Assembly: GCF_009930795.1 (NCBI RefSeq)
Contig: NZ_CP017146.1
Location: 2,666,001 to 2,730,000, forward strand
DNA from: Marisediminicola antarctica
GTDB taxonomy: Bacteria; Actinomycetota; Actinomycetes; Actinomycetales; Microbacteriaceae
Direction of reading: 5' to 3'
Length of the DNA stretch: 64,000 bases
Positions 1 to 8,387 of this stretch are shown here, one piece after another. The notes below the pieces were generated by a model that had not been told where the DNA came from, ran no database searches, and saw only the letters and a program-made list of their open reading frames with translations. The position numbers were made by a program, and so were the translations under genes. Position 1 is the stretch's first letter. Each line of letters starts with the position of its first letter.

Positions 1-130
1 CCTCACCGACCACGCTGATGCCGTCGACACTGCCGAGCACCATCGTGAACCCGAGTCGGATAAGGGGCTGGTCGTCGACGAGCAGCACCCGAATGTCGGA
101 CCCAGTCGAATCACTCGTCTCGGTGGTCAT
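1..130 (-). CDS. NarL/LuxR-type response regulator, N-terminal part only
   Basis: Only the first 43 codons are inside the window; the gene runs off the left edge. The visible part is the start of a receiver domain, with the motif VLLVDDQPLIRLG holding the acidic pair that binds Mg2+ in CheY-like folds. The ATG overlaps the TGA of the upstream histidine kinase as ATGA, so the two are translationally coupled and form a two-component system. A C-terminal HTH is expected for this family but cannot be seen here. Confidence 0.85.
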   Translation of the reverse strand, partial: MTTETSDSTGSDIRVLLVDDQPLIRLGFTMVLGSVDGISVVGE

Positions 131-1413
131 CGCGCCTCCTGTGGCTCTCTCGGAAGGGAAGCGCGCACGCGCCATCCACCGCCCGACCATGGCCCCGTCT
201 CGACGATGCCGTCGTGCACCGCAGCCCGTTCGATCATGCCGATGATGCCGCGCCCGGCGCCGGATGATCCGTGCCTCAGCGCGGACCGCTGGCCATCGTT
301 GGTCACGGTGAGAATTGTCTCGGAGTCGATGAATACCAGTGCGACTTCGACTCTCGTGGGGGCGACGGCATAGCGCAGCACGTTCGTGAGCGACTCCTGC
401 GCGATGCGGTAGACGGTCAGCTGAACGGCAGGGCTGTCGGTGGGCATGCCCGTCGTCGACAGGCGAACGGGCATGCCCACCGCGCGAAAGCTCTCGACAA
501 GTGAATCGAGATCGGTGTACCCGGGAGTGGGATGCAGCTTGGGGGCGAGCGGCTCATCGTCTGACAGCACGCCGAGCAGTCGACGCATGTCGTTCATCGC
601 GGTTCGCCCCGTATCAGAGAGCCGATCGAGCGCACTTTTCGTCGCCGCGGGGTCGCTCTGCGCTGTCGCGGTCGCCCCGTCGGCGAGCGCGACGATGACC
701 GAGAGGCTGTGGGCCACGATGTCGTGCATCTCGCGCGCGATTCGCGAGCGTTCGGCAAGCGTCGCGATCTGCGCTTGGCTGTCACGCTCCCGAGCCACTT
801 GCCGGGCACGATCGACGAGGATGCGGAGCTGCTCGTGTCGCCCGCGCACCAGCATGCCGGTCAATATGGCGGACACGCAGAGCATGGGAAGAGCGGCGCT
901 GATTTCGATCAGGGCGATCGCATCGCGATAGCTCGCCCCATCGGCCCCGGGCATCGACGACCACAGTTGAATACCGAACAATTCGATGAACGCGAACCCG
1001 AGCAAACCGAACCATGCCACGCGGGGAGTGCCGTACACCGTCACGGCGTACAGCGCGATGGGTACGGCAACGAGGTCGTTGGTGTCGCCGAGAGGCGGGC
1101 TAAGCACTGACCCGATGACCGCGACTGCGATGAGCACGGTGACGGGACGATGCCGCCGGAAGACCAGACACGCCGCAGAGACCGGCACGAGCAGGAGAAG
1201 CCAGATCGTCTCCCCCGGCACCCCTGTGACCAGACTGTAGGCTCTCGCGAACATCAGTTGAGTTGCATATACGACGGCGATCGTGATGTCCACAAGCCAG
1301 GGGTGTGACTGCGGGAAGCCGATTCTCGCCGGGAAGTCGTCGGCGGAGATGGGCACTGCCCCGGCAGGTGAGGTGGTCGCCTCGCCCTGCCGGGCAGATC
1401 GCGATCGTGTCAC
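127..1413 (-). CDS. NarL-family sensor histidine kinase
   Basis: A 428-residue membrane sensor kinase. The N-terminal ~190 residues hold several hydrophobic segments (about 41-60, 68-85, 91-105, 115-150, 165-190). A HisKA_3 motif, REMHDIVAH, follows with the phospho-acceptor His near residue 230. The C-terminal ATPase domain shows an N box (YRIAQESLTNVLRYA), NDGQ, and a G box (GAGRGIIG). The open frame extends far upstream through the permease gene. I chose GTG at 1413 because it overlaps the permease TAG by one base and gives a normal family length. It probably phosphorylates the regulator at 1-130 and controls the adjacent ABC exporter. Confidence 0.88.
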   Translation of the reverse strand: MTRSRSARQGEATTSPAGAVPISADDFPARIGFPQSHPWLVDITIAVVYATQLMFARAYSLVTGVPGETIWLLLLVPVSAACLVFRRHRPVTVLIAVAVIGSVLSPPLGDTNDLVAVPIALYAVTVYGTPRVAWFGLLGFAFIELFGIQLWSSMPGADGASYRDAIALIEISAALPMLCVSAILTGMLVRGRHEQLRILVDRARQVARERDSQAQIATLAERSRIAREMHDIVAHSLSVIVALADGATATAQSDPAATKSALDRLSDTGRTAMNDMRRLLGVLSDDEPLAPKLHPTPGYTDLDSLVESFRAVGMPVRLSTTGMPTDSPAVQLTVYRIAQESLTNVLRYAVAPTRVEVALVFIDSETILTVTNDGQRSALRHGSSGAGRGIIGMIERAAVHDGIVETGPWSGGGWRVRASLPREPQEAR

Positions 1414-2324
1414 TACACGTCTTTTCTCTTCAGCAGCACTATGGCAAGCGCGACCGACGCGACTACCCAACCGAGAAAGACCAGGAGGCCCGTCGCAAGC
1501 GTCCACCAGCCGACGGCATCCACCGGCTGAAGCAGCATCATACCAGCGGCGCTGGGCAACAACTGGGCCAGCCGCGAAGCGAACTCGCCGGGAACGAGGC
1601 CGAGGATGCTGGGAACGACGAGGAATAGCCCGAGCACGATGCCAGCGCCCGCCGCGGTGCTGCGGACCACCGACGCCACCGCGGTAGACATCACACCGAT
1701 CAGGCCAGTGAACACTGCCGCACCGACAACGACCTGCGCGAGAATCGGATCGAGAAGGGATTGCTCGAGCCCGTAGTGTGCGAACGTCGGCGCTGTGATC
1801 AGCACCGTCGCGACGGCCGCGACGAACCCCAGCACCGTTCCCGCGACGCCGCTCAGCAGCAGCTTCGCGGTGAGCGCGGGAGTGCGCGAGGGAACCGCGA
1901 CGAGCGTCGTGTTCCACAGTCCCGACGCGCGCTCGGTGCTGATCAGGAGAACGCCGAGGATGGCGACGAGCGCGTAGGTGAGCTTGATGTCGAAGCCGAT
2001 GACCGCGAGCGCGGGGCGGTCGCCGATCTCGCTGAACATCTCGGCGGCGGTGAGTGTCGAGTCGAGGGATGGACCGACCAGGAAGGCGTACGCCATGAGG
2101 CCGGCGAGACCGGCCCCGCCGACGAGCGCGAGCGCGACCCCCCAGAGAGTGGACCGGATCGTGGTGAATTTGATCCACTCCGACCTCAGAACTCGGGCGA
2201 AGCTGAGCTGCCCGCGTGCGGGTGGCACCGAGGCGACCCCGAGAGCGGGGGAAATGGTAGAGGCTGACATGATTCTCGGTTCCGATTCTGTGAGAGAAGA
2301 AGATGGGGTGGGCGTCGCGTTCAT
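1413..2324 (-). CDS. ABC-2 type transporter permease
   Basis: A 303-residue integral membrane protein. After a soluble start of ~45 residues and the motif RSEWIKFTTIRSTLW, typical of actinobacterial ABC-2 permeases, there are about six hydrophobic segments (for example around GVALALVGGAGLAGLMAYAF and the C-terminal GLLVFLGWVVASVALAIVLL). It ends in a basic KRK tail. Its start overlaps the ATPase stop by 4 bp, so it forms an exporter with that ATPase. The substrate cannot be told; antibiotic or peptide efflux is common for exporters next to NarL-type two-component systems. Confidence 0.85.
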   Translation of the reverse strand: MNATPTPSSSLTESEPRIMSASTISPALGVASVPPARGQLSFARVLRSEWIKFTTIRSTLWGVALALVGGAGLAGLMAYAFLVGPSLDSTLTAAEMFSEIGDRPALAVIGFDIKLTYALVAILGVLLISTERASGLWNTTLVAVPSRTPALTAKLLLSGVAGTVLGFVAAVATVLITAPTFAHYGLEQSLLDPILAQVVVGAAVFTGLIGVMSTAVASVVRSTAAGAGIVLGLFLVVPSILGLVPGEFASRLAQLLPSAAGMMLLQPVDAVGWWTLATGLLVFLGWVVASVALAIVLLKRKDV

Positions 2325-3235
2325 CGAACCGCAGCCCCTGAGGTGAATTCCACCGATGACCGGGTGAGTGACATGTAGGCGTCCTCGAGCGACGCCGTGT
2401 GGGTGGAGAGCTCGTGGAGCAGCACGCCGGCGTCTGCCGCGACGCGCGCGATGGTGCCCGCGTCGATGCCGATGATCTCAAGCTCATCGTGGGCGACCGT
2501 CGTCACGGTGACCGAGGGCGCGGCAAGGGCCGCTGTCAGGCGAGCAGCGTCATTAGTGCGAACGAGCACCCGGCTCTTGTCCTCGCCCGCCAGCACCTCG
2601 GCGATCGGCGAGTCAGCGATGAGCTGGCCGCGACCGATCACGATCAGGTGGTCGGCGCTCATCGCCATCTCGCTCATCAGGTGCGAGGAGAGAAACACGG
2701 TGCGGCCGCCGGCCGCCAGTTCGCGCAGCAACTGGCGAACCCAGAGAACGCCGTCTGGATCGAGGCCATTGATCGGTTCGTCCATGACGAGGGTGGCGGG
2801 GTCGCCGAGAAGTGCCCCAGCGATACCGAGCCGCTGGCCCATGCCGAGCGAGAAGGTGCCAGCACGCTTGTTGGCCACCGATTCCAGTCCGGTCAGCTCG
2901 ATGACCTCGCGCACCCTCGTGCGTCCGATCCCGTGGGTCGCGGCAAGCGCGAGCAGGTGGTTCTTCGCGCTGCGGCCCGGGTGCACGTGACCCGCGTTCA
3001 ACAACAGGCCGATCTCGTGCAGCGGCGCGCGGTGATCTGCGAGCCGCTTACCGTTGACCGTCGCCGTGCCAGCACTCGGACGGTCAAGTCCGGCGATGGC
3101 CCGCATTGTTGTGGTCTTTCCCGCGCCGTTGGGGCCAAGGAATCCGGTCACCTTGCCGGGCTGAACCGTGAACGAAATGTCGTTCACGGCCGTCACGTCG
3201 GCAAACCTCTTGGTGAGATTACTTACCTCGATCAT
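2321..3235 (-). CDS. ABC transporter ATP-binding protein
   Basis: A 304-residue ATPase of the BcrA/CcmA type. Walker A is GPNGAGKTT at residues 34-42, the signature region is FSLGMGQRLGIAGAL, and Walker B is LVMDEPINGLDPDG, followed by the switch-region SSHL. The C-terminal ~80 residues are the regulatory extension typical of this subgroup. It is the first gene of the four-gene operon running to the left edge. The ATG at 3235 follows an in-frame stop, and no longer start is plausible. Confidence 0.92.
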   Translation of the reverse strand: MIEVSNLTKRFADVTAVNDISFTVQPGKVTGFLGPNGAGKTTTMRAIAGLDRPSAGTATVNGKRLADHRAPLHEIGLLLNAGHVHPGRSAKNHLLALAATHGIGRTRVREVIELTGLESVANKRAGTFSLGMGQRLGIAGALLGDPATLVMDEPINGLDPDGVLWVRQLLRELAAGGRTVFLSSHLMSEMAMSADHLIVIGRGQLIADSPIAEVLAGEDKSRVLVRTNDAARLTAALAAPSVTVTTVAHDELEIIGIDAGTIARVAADAGVLLHELSTHTASLEDAYMSLTRSSVEFTSGAAVR

Positions 3236-3539
3236 GTCTGATCGCCTCGATTTCAGGTCTGGAGTTTCGCCTATCGCAAACTCATCAACCTGAATCTAGG
3301 AATCTCCGGACGCTGCGACATCGCACCACGGTGCTTACTTGTCCGCGGCATCCGGCACCCCGGTACTAGGCGAGTGATTCCGTTTGGGTGGCACAGTCGC
3401 GTGGGCGCTCTTGATCCTTGGCGGAGGGCCTCACACCCTTGGTGTGAGCGATGACCACAACAGCCTCCTGACCACTTTTTACGTCTTCCTCGATGATCGG
3501 GTCTTGCCGGGGGTCGGGCTGTCTAGAACCCATGTCCGC
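3236..3539. other. Intergenic region with no recognisable gene
   Basis: This is the divergent upstream region of the ABC operon. A short hairpin (TCACACC / GGTGTGA, about 3431-3448) is present. I see no convincing coding sequence on either strand. The right side passes gradually into the IS982-like relic. Confidence 0.5.
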
Positions 3540-3843
3540 GGTCGCAAGCGTCGGCTGGTGAACGCCGAGTTGCTGCGCCTGGTCGCGGGGCCTGTTCCCA
3601 GCGCTTCCTTGCCAATCCGGATGCAACAAACGGGTTCGCGCCCGGGCCGCCTGATCTTCGCTGTGATCTTCTGGCGAAGGACACCCCGTCCCGGCACGAG
3701 CATCTCCCGCGGGTCGACTCCACACCAGTGCCAGCCGGAATGTCCAGAAAGACCACGAAACGATATGACCTAGCCGGGGACGCCGGCTACGGCTATTGCC
3801 CCTCGCATGCCCGCTACAACTGGGGATTCCGTATCTATCTGAT
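3540..3843 (+). pseudogene. IS982-like transposase relic
   Basis: Reading the frame that begins with DSTPV at 3716 gives SRKTTKRYDLAG followed by AGYGYCPSHARYNWGFRIYL, the highly recognisable centre of actinobacterial IS982-family transposases (DSTPV... GYGYC.SHSRY.WG). Upstream, weaker matches to the family's N-terminal half (RRLVNAELLRL) lie in another frame, so the gene is frameshifted and lacks its ends. It is cut abruptly at 3843/3844, where the repeated DDE-transposase fragment begins. The family call rests on remembered motifs. Confidence 0.55.
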
Positions 3844-4461
3844 CGCCAACGCATCCAGGAACGCACCCAGTTCGTGCTGCGCAACAAGGAGAAACCCGAC
3901 GCGAAGGGCCGCACCCCAAAAATGTGTCCGGCGCTGGGCAACAGCCCCACCGTCACCTGCCCCGTCCGGGAAATCTCCACAAAGGCCGCCGACAAACCTC
4001 GGCCCGGGGTGGATCCGGAGGATGTGCCAGAGTTCCTCGACAACATCTGCACACAGCACGCCGTGACCTTCACCGAGCAAGACACCATCCGCCAAAAGCA
4101 GGCGCTCCCCTACCAGAGCAAGGAATGGGACAACTTCCACACCCACGCCCGCCAGTCGATCGAGTCCCTCCACGAGGGCTTCAAAGACCCCGGCACCGAA
4201 CAGATGGAACTCTCCGGACGCCGCCGCGTGCGCGGCTTCGCCGCCGCCCAACTGTTCATCACCATCCTGCTCGTCAACTACAACCTGAGAAAGATCGCCT
4301 CGTTCCTCTGGGACGAGGAACACGGCACCACCGCACCGACGAACCCGATCATGCGCCGCCGCGACCGCATCTGGGACAACCCCTACACAAAGACCCTCGC
4401 CCGCGAGTCCGCCCTCGAACTGCAACGCCTCGGCAAACTCATCAGCCCCCTGCGGACCTAA
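3844..4461 (+). pseudogene. Truncated DDE transposase-like gene, C-terminal ~205 codons
   Basis: The protein from RQRIQERTQF to the stop matches the C-terminal third of the intact gene at 55795-57687 almost residue for residue (one visible difference is Ala for Ser in CTQHAVTF). The third acidic residue of the presumed DDE triad, in ARQSIESLHEGFK, is retained. The first two thirds are missing, so the copy cannot be active. Homology stops sharply at 3844, next to the IS982 relic. Confidence 0.85.
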
Positions 4462-4625
4462 ACCGATACTCCGGCAACCCCGACACCGCCCGGAAGGGCA
4501 AACCCACCGCACACCGAACAATTCGCCGCGCCCCGAAACGGGCGCCACCGTCATTTAACGACCCAAAGCCGCGAAAATCGGACCCGCCACCGGCGCCCGA
4601 CCGCGGGCCGCCGCCGAAAACACAA

Positions 4626-4653
4626 AACGCTCCCGAGTTTCCTCGGGAGCGTT
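4626..4653 (+). terminator. Hairpin terminator inside repeat copy 1
   Basis: A perfect 12-bp stem, AACGCTCCCGAG / CTCGGGAGCGTT, with a TTTC loop. It is flanked by AAAA upstream and a TTTT run shortly downstream (CTGTTTT), so it could stop transcription from either side. The same hairpin follows the intact transposase at 57853-57880. Confidence 0.75.
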
Positions 4654-4700
4654 CTGTTTTACGGGAGTACTTTCAATAGTTCTTAGTACAGTCCTTTGGT

Positions 4701-5243
4701 GGGCTGTCCCAAGAACTCGAACTGCCCCGGAATCCCGGGCTAGATTTTCGGGGGTCAATCGCGTTTTCCTCCCTGCCCCTCTGGATTTTCCTCTTTTCCA
4801 AACCGCGTTCGTTTCCAACGAGTCACCAGCGGTCCCAGTGCAGTCATGACCCATTGCGGCCGGGGGCACCGACCGGTGGTGGAGCCGGCGAGACGGCCCG
4901 AGGGAAATCCGGGTAGACCTCCGGCGACGGCACCTGGTACGTCGACGGCTCCCCCGAGTATCTGAAGCAGCCCGCCCAGGCGTCGCTCAACCGGTTCTCG
5001 GCGATCGCGGCGAACGAGGTGGGCGCGGCGATCTCAGCGACAGCTTGGTCAAGTAACAAAACCGGTAGGTCGACATTCAGACGACGCATTGCGTCAAGCA
5101 GTCGTGAACGGATGAGCAGCTCACCCCACGTCTAACGCTCGCCGGTACCCGGGGCGATTTCCATCGCGACGTTTTGGCTCTCACGGGAGCGGCTCTGCGA
5201 GAGTCGAGCGCGGCCCCCTCCTAGCCTGCTTCGGAGACTCCGG
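4701..5243. other. Intergenic region with one weak ORF
   Basis: It begins with a sequence faintly resembling a tRNA 3' end on the minus strand (TGGTGGGCTG... GAACTCGAAC), directly next to the transposon end. A minus-strand frame at 4844-5089 (81 codons, beginning MRRLNVDLPVLLLDQAVAEI) has protein-like composition but no family I recognise, and it is probably a gene remnant. Nothing else is evident. Confidence 0.35.
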
Positions 5244-6443
5244 TCATGACTTCGCGATGCGCTGTTCGGTCATCTTGCGGATGACATCGAGGAAAGTCGG
5301 AGCGTATTGGCCCCACGATTCGCCGATCTTGTCCAAGTCGAGCTTGCCAGTGTGCACTTGTTCGCTGAGCCGCAGCCACCCCTCGCCCGTGGCGGCGGTG
5401 AGCGCAAAAGCAACGCCTGCGCCGACTACGCTTCCGGCACCGGGGATTAGCTTGAAGAAACTCCGCGCCAGCGCCTGCCCGGTGATCTGGACTCCCAGCT
5501 GCGCGAGGGCGCCCGCGGAGAGCATGGTCTTGAGTTCGAGGTCATAGATGGCCGCAATACGGCCCATCATTGTCAGTTGGATCGGCGCCAGAATCGCGGC
5601 ATCCGCGACAGGAAAGGGGATCGCGGCGGCTGCGGCTGCGGCTGATGCGGCGGTCGCAATGATCGGACGTGCCATTTCACGCTTCCAGGGGAGGTTGAGG
5701 CGCTGAGCAATGCGAAACGCATCCTTCTCGTTTTCCGGTGAAAGTGTGAGGGTCTCCGTGACAAGCTCACCGAGGCCGTGCCCCTTGCCCTTTCCGTGTT
5801 TTCCGCGCGCTGAAGTCAGGATGACCCGCTGGATGGGAATGTCGAGCGGCACACCCTGCTCATCGACCGGGTCTTCGAGCCAGTCGCGGAACTCTTCGAC
5901 GTCCTGCGGCGCAGTACGCTTGCCTGTCACCGGGTTCTTAGTCCAGTCGACCTTCGTCAGAACGAGGATGACCGGCATGCCGGCGGCATCCATTTCCCTG
6001 ATCATTTCGATGTCGGGGGACGTAAGCCGCGGGAGCTGAGACAGCACGCAGTACCAGACGACCGACACCTGTTCGATGGCCGGTCTATTCGAGATCGTCT
6101 TCAGGTGCCTTCGGAGGATCTCGGCCGGGGATTCGCGTGAACCGATTTCGAAGCCTTCAAGATCCCAAATCCCGAGCGAGTCATCGTTGAAGTAGTGCAC
6201 GCCCCGCGTCACAGGCAGTCCTTTGCCTACTTTCGCCAGGTCACGCCCGAATACGGCGTTGACGAGGGAGGACTTCCCGACGCCCGTCCCGCCGACGATC
6301 GCGAGGTTGAACCGGCCATAACTGCGCTTCGCTTGGGCGTTCGCCTTAAGAAAAGGTTGATCGTCGATTTCGGACGCTTTGACCGCGCTGTCTTCGGACT
6401 GCGTCGCCATCTTTGGGTTCTCCTTCTCTTTTGCCGAGGTCAT
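5244..6443 (-). CDS. Dynamin/Era-like GTPase with hydrophobic C-terminal domain
   Basis: A 399-residue GTPase. The P-loop GGTGVGKS is at residues 51-58, the G3-like motif is WDLEGFEIG, and the G4 motif is LTKVD. The C-terminal half (about 255-365) is rich in Ala/Gly hydrophobic segments, including IIATAASAAAAAAAIPFPV, like the DUF697-type membrane-associating domains of YfjP/IRG-like bacterial GTPases. Its ATG overlaps the stop of the upstream membrane protein as ATGA, which fixes the start and suggests a two-component membrane GTPase module. Its role is unknown; such GTPases occur in accessory islands. Confidence 0.75.
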   Translation of the reverse strand: MTSAKEKENPKMATQSEDSAVKASEIDDQPFLKANAQAKRSYGRFNLAIVGGTGVGKSSLVNAVFGRDLAKVGKGLPVTRGVHYFNDDSLGIWDLEGFEIGSRESPAEILRRHLKTISNRPAIEQVSVVWYCVLSQLPRLTSPDIEMIREMDAAGMPVILVLTKVDWTKNPVTGKRTAPQDVEEFRDWLEDPVDEQGVPLDIPIQRVILTSARGKHGKGKGHGLGELVTETLTLSPENEKDAFRIAQRLNLPWKREMARPIIATAASAAAAAAAIPFPVADAAILAPIQLTMMGRIAAIYDLELKTMLSAGALAQLGVQITGQALARSFFKLIPGAGSVVGAGVAFALTAATGEGWLRLSEQVHTGKLDLDKIGESWGQYAPTFLDVIRKMTEQRIAKS

Positions 6444-7060
6444 TGCGCGAACTTAAACTCGAGGGTGACACCCGGATCGATTGCCGAGACGATATTCGTG
6501 TAGAAGGTGCGGGCTTGTTCCTCCAGCACAGGACGCAGGCCTTCGATGTGCCCGTCTAGGACGTCGTCGGTGAGAAGCTCCTGCGCCAGCTGGAGCTCGT
6601 CTATCTCGGGTGTCGCAAAACTGAGGACACCGTTCTTCTCGTTGACGACCGAAAATCTGGGGTCGTCGGTTCCGATGAGAATGAAATCCGGGATCGTCAC
6701 CAGGAAGGACGTCTCCCCAGTCGGGACTATGGAGACCCCGCTGCCCTCGATACCCACCATGGTGTCGAACTCGTACCGAAGCAGCAACGAACGGTCACTC
6801 CACGGAATGACGAAGCCCTTGATGTCGCTGACCTCACTTTCCGGCTTGAGTCCGGTGACACCTGACCTCACCAGCACCACCTGCTCCTCGAGTTCAATGG
6901 ATCGGATCACTTGGACTTCGCGTTCCTGAGTTGCGCCGAAGAACATGCCCAGCGCCACGCCGCCACCGGCCGCGATGCCCCCAACGACAAGGATGAGGAA
7001 TGTGAAGAGGAGGACCTTCGCCCACACAGGCGTTTTGCTCCTGACGATGTTGCTGGTCAT
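6440..7060 (-). CDS. Membrane-anchored DUF4230-like protein
   Basis: A 206-residue protein with one strong N-terminal transmembrane segment (about residues 13-38, VLLFTFLILVVGGIAAGGG) and a large soluble remainder. The sequence LEEQVVLVRSGVTGLK, the pattern of beta strands and the C-terminal VTLEFKFAQ resemble DUF4230 proteins, but I hold this family call loosely. ATG at 7060 is chosen because the frame upstream of it is an IS3 relic. It overlaps the GTPase gene, so the two probably work together. Confidence 0.6.
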   Translation of the reverse strand: MTSNIVRSKTPVWAKVLLFTFLILVVGGIAAGGGVALGMFFGATQEREVQVIRSIELEEQVVLVRSGVTGLKPESEVSDIKGFVIPWSDRSLLLRYEFDTMVGIEGSGVSIVPTGETSFLVTIPDFILIGTDDPRFSVVNEKNGVLSFATPEIDELQLAQELLTDDVLDGHIEGLRPVLEEQARTFYTNIVSAIDPGVTLEFKFAQ

Positions 7061-7113
7061 GTGATGGCTTCCTGAGCAGATCGTGGTGTCGACATTGTCG
7101 TATGAGGTTGGCC

Positions 7114-7385
7114 GGTGAACCGCCCCCGGTTTAGTCGAGAGCGAGTTCTCCCAGCGCAAGCTGACGCTGGGAGTTTTTCTCACAGTAGTACTTGTTCTCC
7201 CTCTCCGTGGGCGTGGGGTATCTGATCGATGAGGGCAGCCGGTTCGCCTTGAACCAGTTCGCCCAAGTGAGGGTGGCAAGTTCGGTCTCTGCGGCGTTGC
7301 GCGGGCCGTCGATCTTGACACACTGCGTCTTGAAAAGGCCTCGCCCCACTCTGCGAACGCGTGGTCATACGGGCCTCCGGCACGC
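7114..7385 (-). pseudogene. IS3-family orfB C-terminal relic with terminal repeat
   Basis: The minus strand reads PYDHAFAE, then after a frameshift GLFKTQCVKIDGP and ELATLTWANWFKANRLPSSI, ending LALGELALD. This is the end of the rve catalytic domain and the tail typical of IS3 OrfB proteins. Just beyond the stop, GGTGAACCGCCCCCGGTTTA resembles an IS3 inverted terminal repeat, so 7114 is probably the true IS edge. The rest of the element is gone. Confidence 0.7.
7148..7178 (+). terminator. Rho-independent-like hairpin within the IS3 relic
   Basis: A 9-bp stem, CTCCCAGCG / CGCTGGGAG, with an 8-nt loop, is followed on the plus strand by TTTTTCT. It has terminator form for plus-strand transcription, although no plus-strand gene precedes it. 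It may stop readthrough into the IS. Confidence 0.45.
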
Positions 7386-7554
7386 GATCGGCCGATGTGA
7401 CCCGAACCCCATCACACCCTTGTTGCCCTCGTGCGCCGAGTCATTCGGGCACCGTACATCCCGCTGATCCTCATCTGCGGGGGCCCTCAGCCTCGGTATC
7501 CTCCTCTCGCTAGCCGGCGGAGGTCAGAACCACACCCCTGACGGTCTGTACTCC

Positions 7555-7900
7555 TTAGGACTGGTGCATGAATGCGAGAGCAAAAAGGATGCTGGAGAGA
7601 ACACGGTAGAAGGCCATCAGGTAAGAAACGATTAGGGCCGCATAGTCAAGGCCGCTACCTCGTTCGTGCCTCGCTTGGATCTGGTGCAGCGCGACTTGTC
7701 CTGCACCCCCGCAAGAACAGCCAGGGCCAGAATGCCGCTGATCATAAATGCGGCCGGGGACAACGACACCAAGACCACCGCGATGATCGCAAGGCGATTT
7801 ACTCTCGTCGCCGTTTCGCTGACATTGCCTGGTGACGGAATTGCAGCGACTCCATGTTGGGGGTGAGAGTGCTCGAGCCGGTCGGACTCGGCGCGAGTAA
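7555..7900 (-). pseudogene. DUF4190-type small membrane protein, frameshifted
   Basis: One minus-strand frame gives VNRLAIIAVVLVSLSPAAFM plus ISGILALAVLAG. The next frame gives GQVALHQIQARHERGSGLDY followed by a hydrophobic stretch, ending AFMHQS. Joined, these match the DUF4190 pattern (two transmembrane helices around a G-hVALxQI segment). The frame change falls at or next to a run of five C at 7706-7710, so a sequencing error is possible. No clear start codon is visible upstream. Confidence 0.55.
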
Positions 7901-8053
7901 AAATTCAATCTAGCGAGCTTCCACGGTCAGTAGTTGAGATCCTGCCGTCGCCCTCGATGTTTGCCGAAACATCTTCCGCTGCTTGGTAGTGCTCGATCAC
8001 TTCGCCGCAACAGGCGACCTAGATTACCGAAGTGCCCTGCCAAGCTAGCCTCC

Positions 8054-8206
8054 CTACATCCCCAGTAGTTTGGCCTTTTGTGCCTCGAATTCGTCTTTTG
8101 TCAGTAGGCCAGCTTGAAACAAGGCACTGAGCTTACCCAGCTGCTCAAGCGGATCCGTTGATGCTCCGTTGGGTGGGCGAACTGGGGTGACCGGCATTCC
8201 GCTCAC
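8054..8206 (-). CDS. SHOCT-domain small protein or C-terminal fragment
   Basis: About 50 residues ending DPLEQLGKLSALFQAGLLTK then DEFEAQKAKLLGM, the classic short C-terminal SHOCT helix-turn-helix-like domain (DPLxxLxxLxxLxxxGxITxxEFxxxKxxLL). The frame is open upstream only to a TAA about 24 codons before GTG 8206. It is therefore a very short gene or, more likely, the surviving tail of a longer SHOCT protein. GTG 8206 and ATG 8197 are the possible starts. Confidence 0.6.
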   Translation of the reverse strand: MSGMPVTPVRPPNGASTDPLEQLGKLSALFQAGLLTKDEFEAQKAKLLGM

Positions 8207-8387
8207 ATAATTGACGGACTGTGCCTGCCGCTGACGGAGCAGCTGAGCTGTCGTCGAGCACCGTTGGGGTACGGGTTAGAGTGTCGTCGGCGAGAAAATC
8301 TCGACGACAGAATCACAGTTCGAGCGATTGAGCTCCTCTTCGGGGTTTTTGTTTCTGGTGCAACAAGCCCGTTCGGGCGCCCCACGG

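Larger units (their letters stand above)
3844..4700 (+). repeat. Direct repeat copy 1 (857 bp) of the transposon right end
   Basis: This segment is near-identical to 57070-57927 in the same orientation. It covers the last ~205 transposase codons, the downstream spacer, a hairpin, and an end sequence finishing in CAGTCCTTTGGT. After that the two copies diverge. The pair brackets about 52 kb containing most of the defence genes. Confidence 0.92.

Noticed and set aside
127-2487. A 786-codon open frame covering the histidine kinase and the antisense-frame region of the ABC genes
   Set aside because: Only the last 428 codons look like protein. The rest is an Arg/Pro-rich shadow of the permease and ATPase genes, and GTG 1413 gives the coupled start.
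3366-4088. A 240-codon minus-strand frame
   Set aside because: It lies opposite the IS982 and DDE transposase relics, whose plus-strand motifs are recognisable. Composition is that of a shadow.
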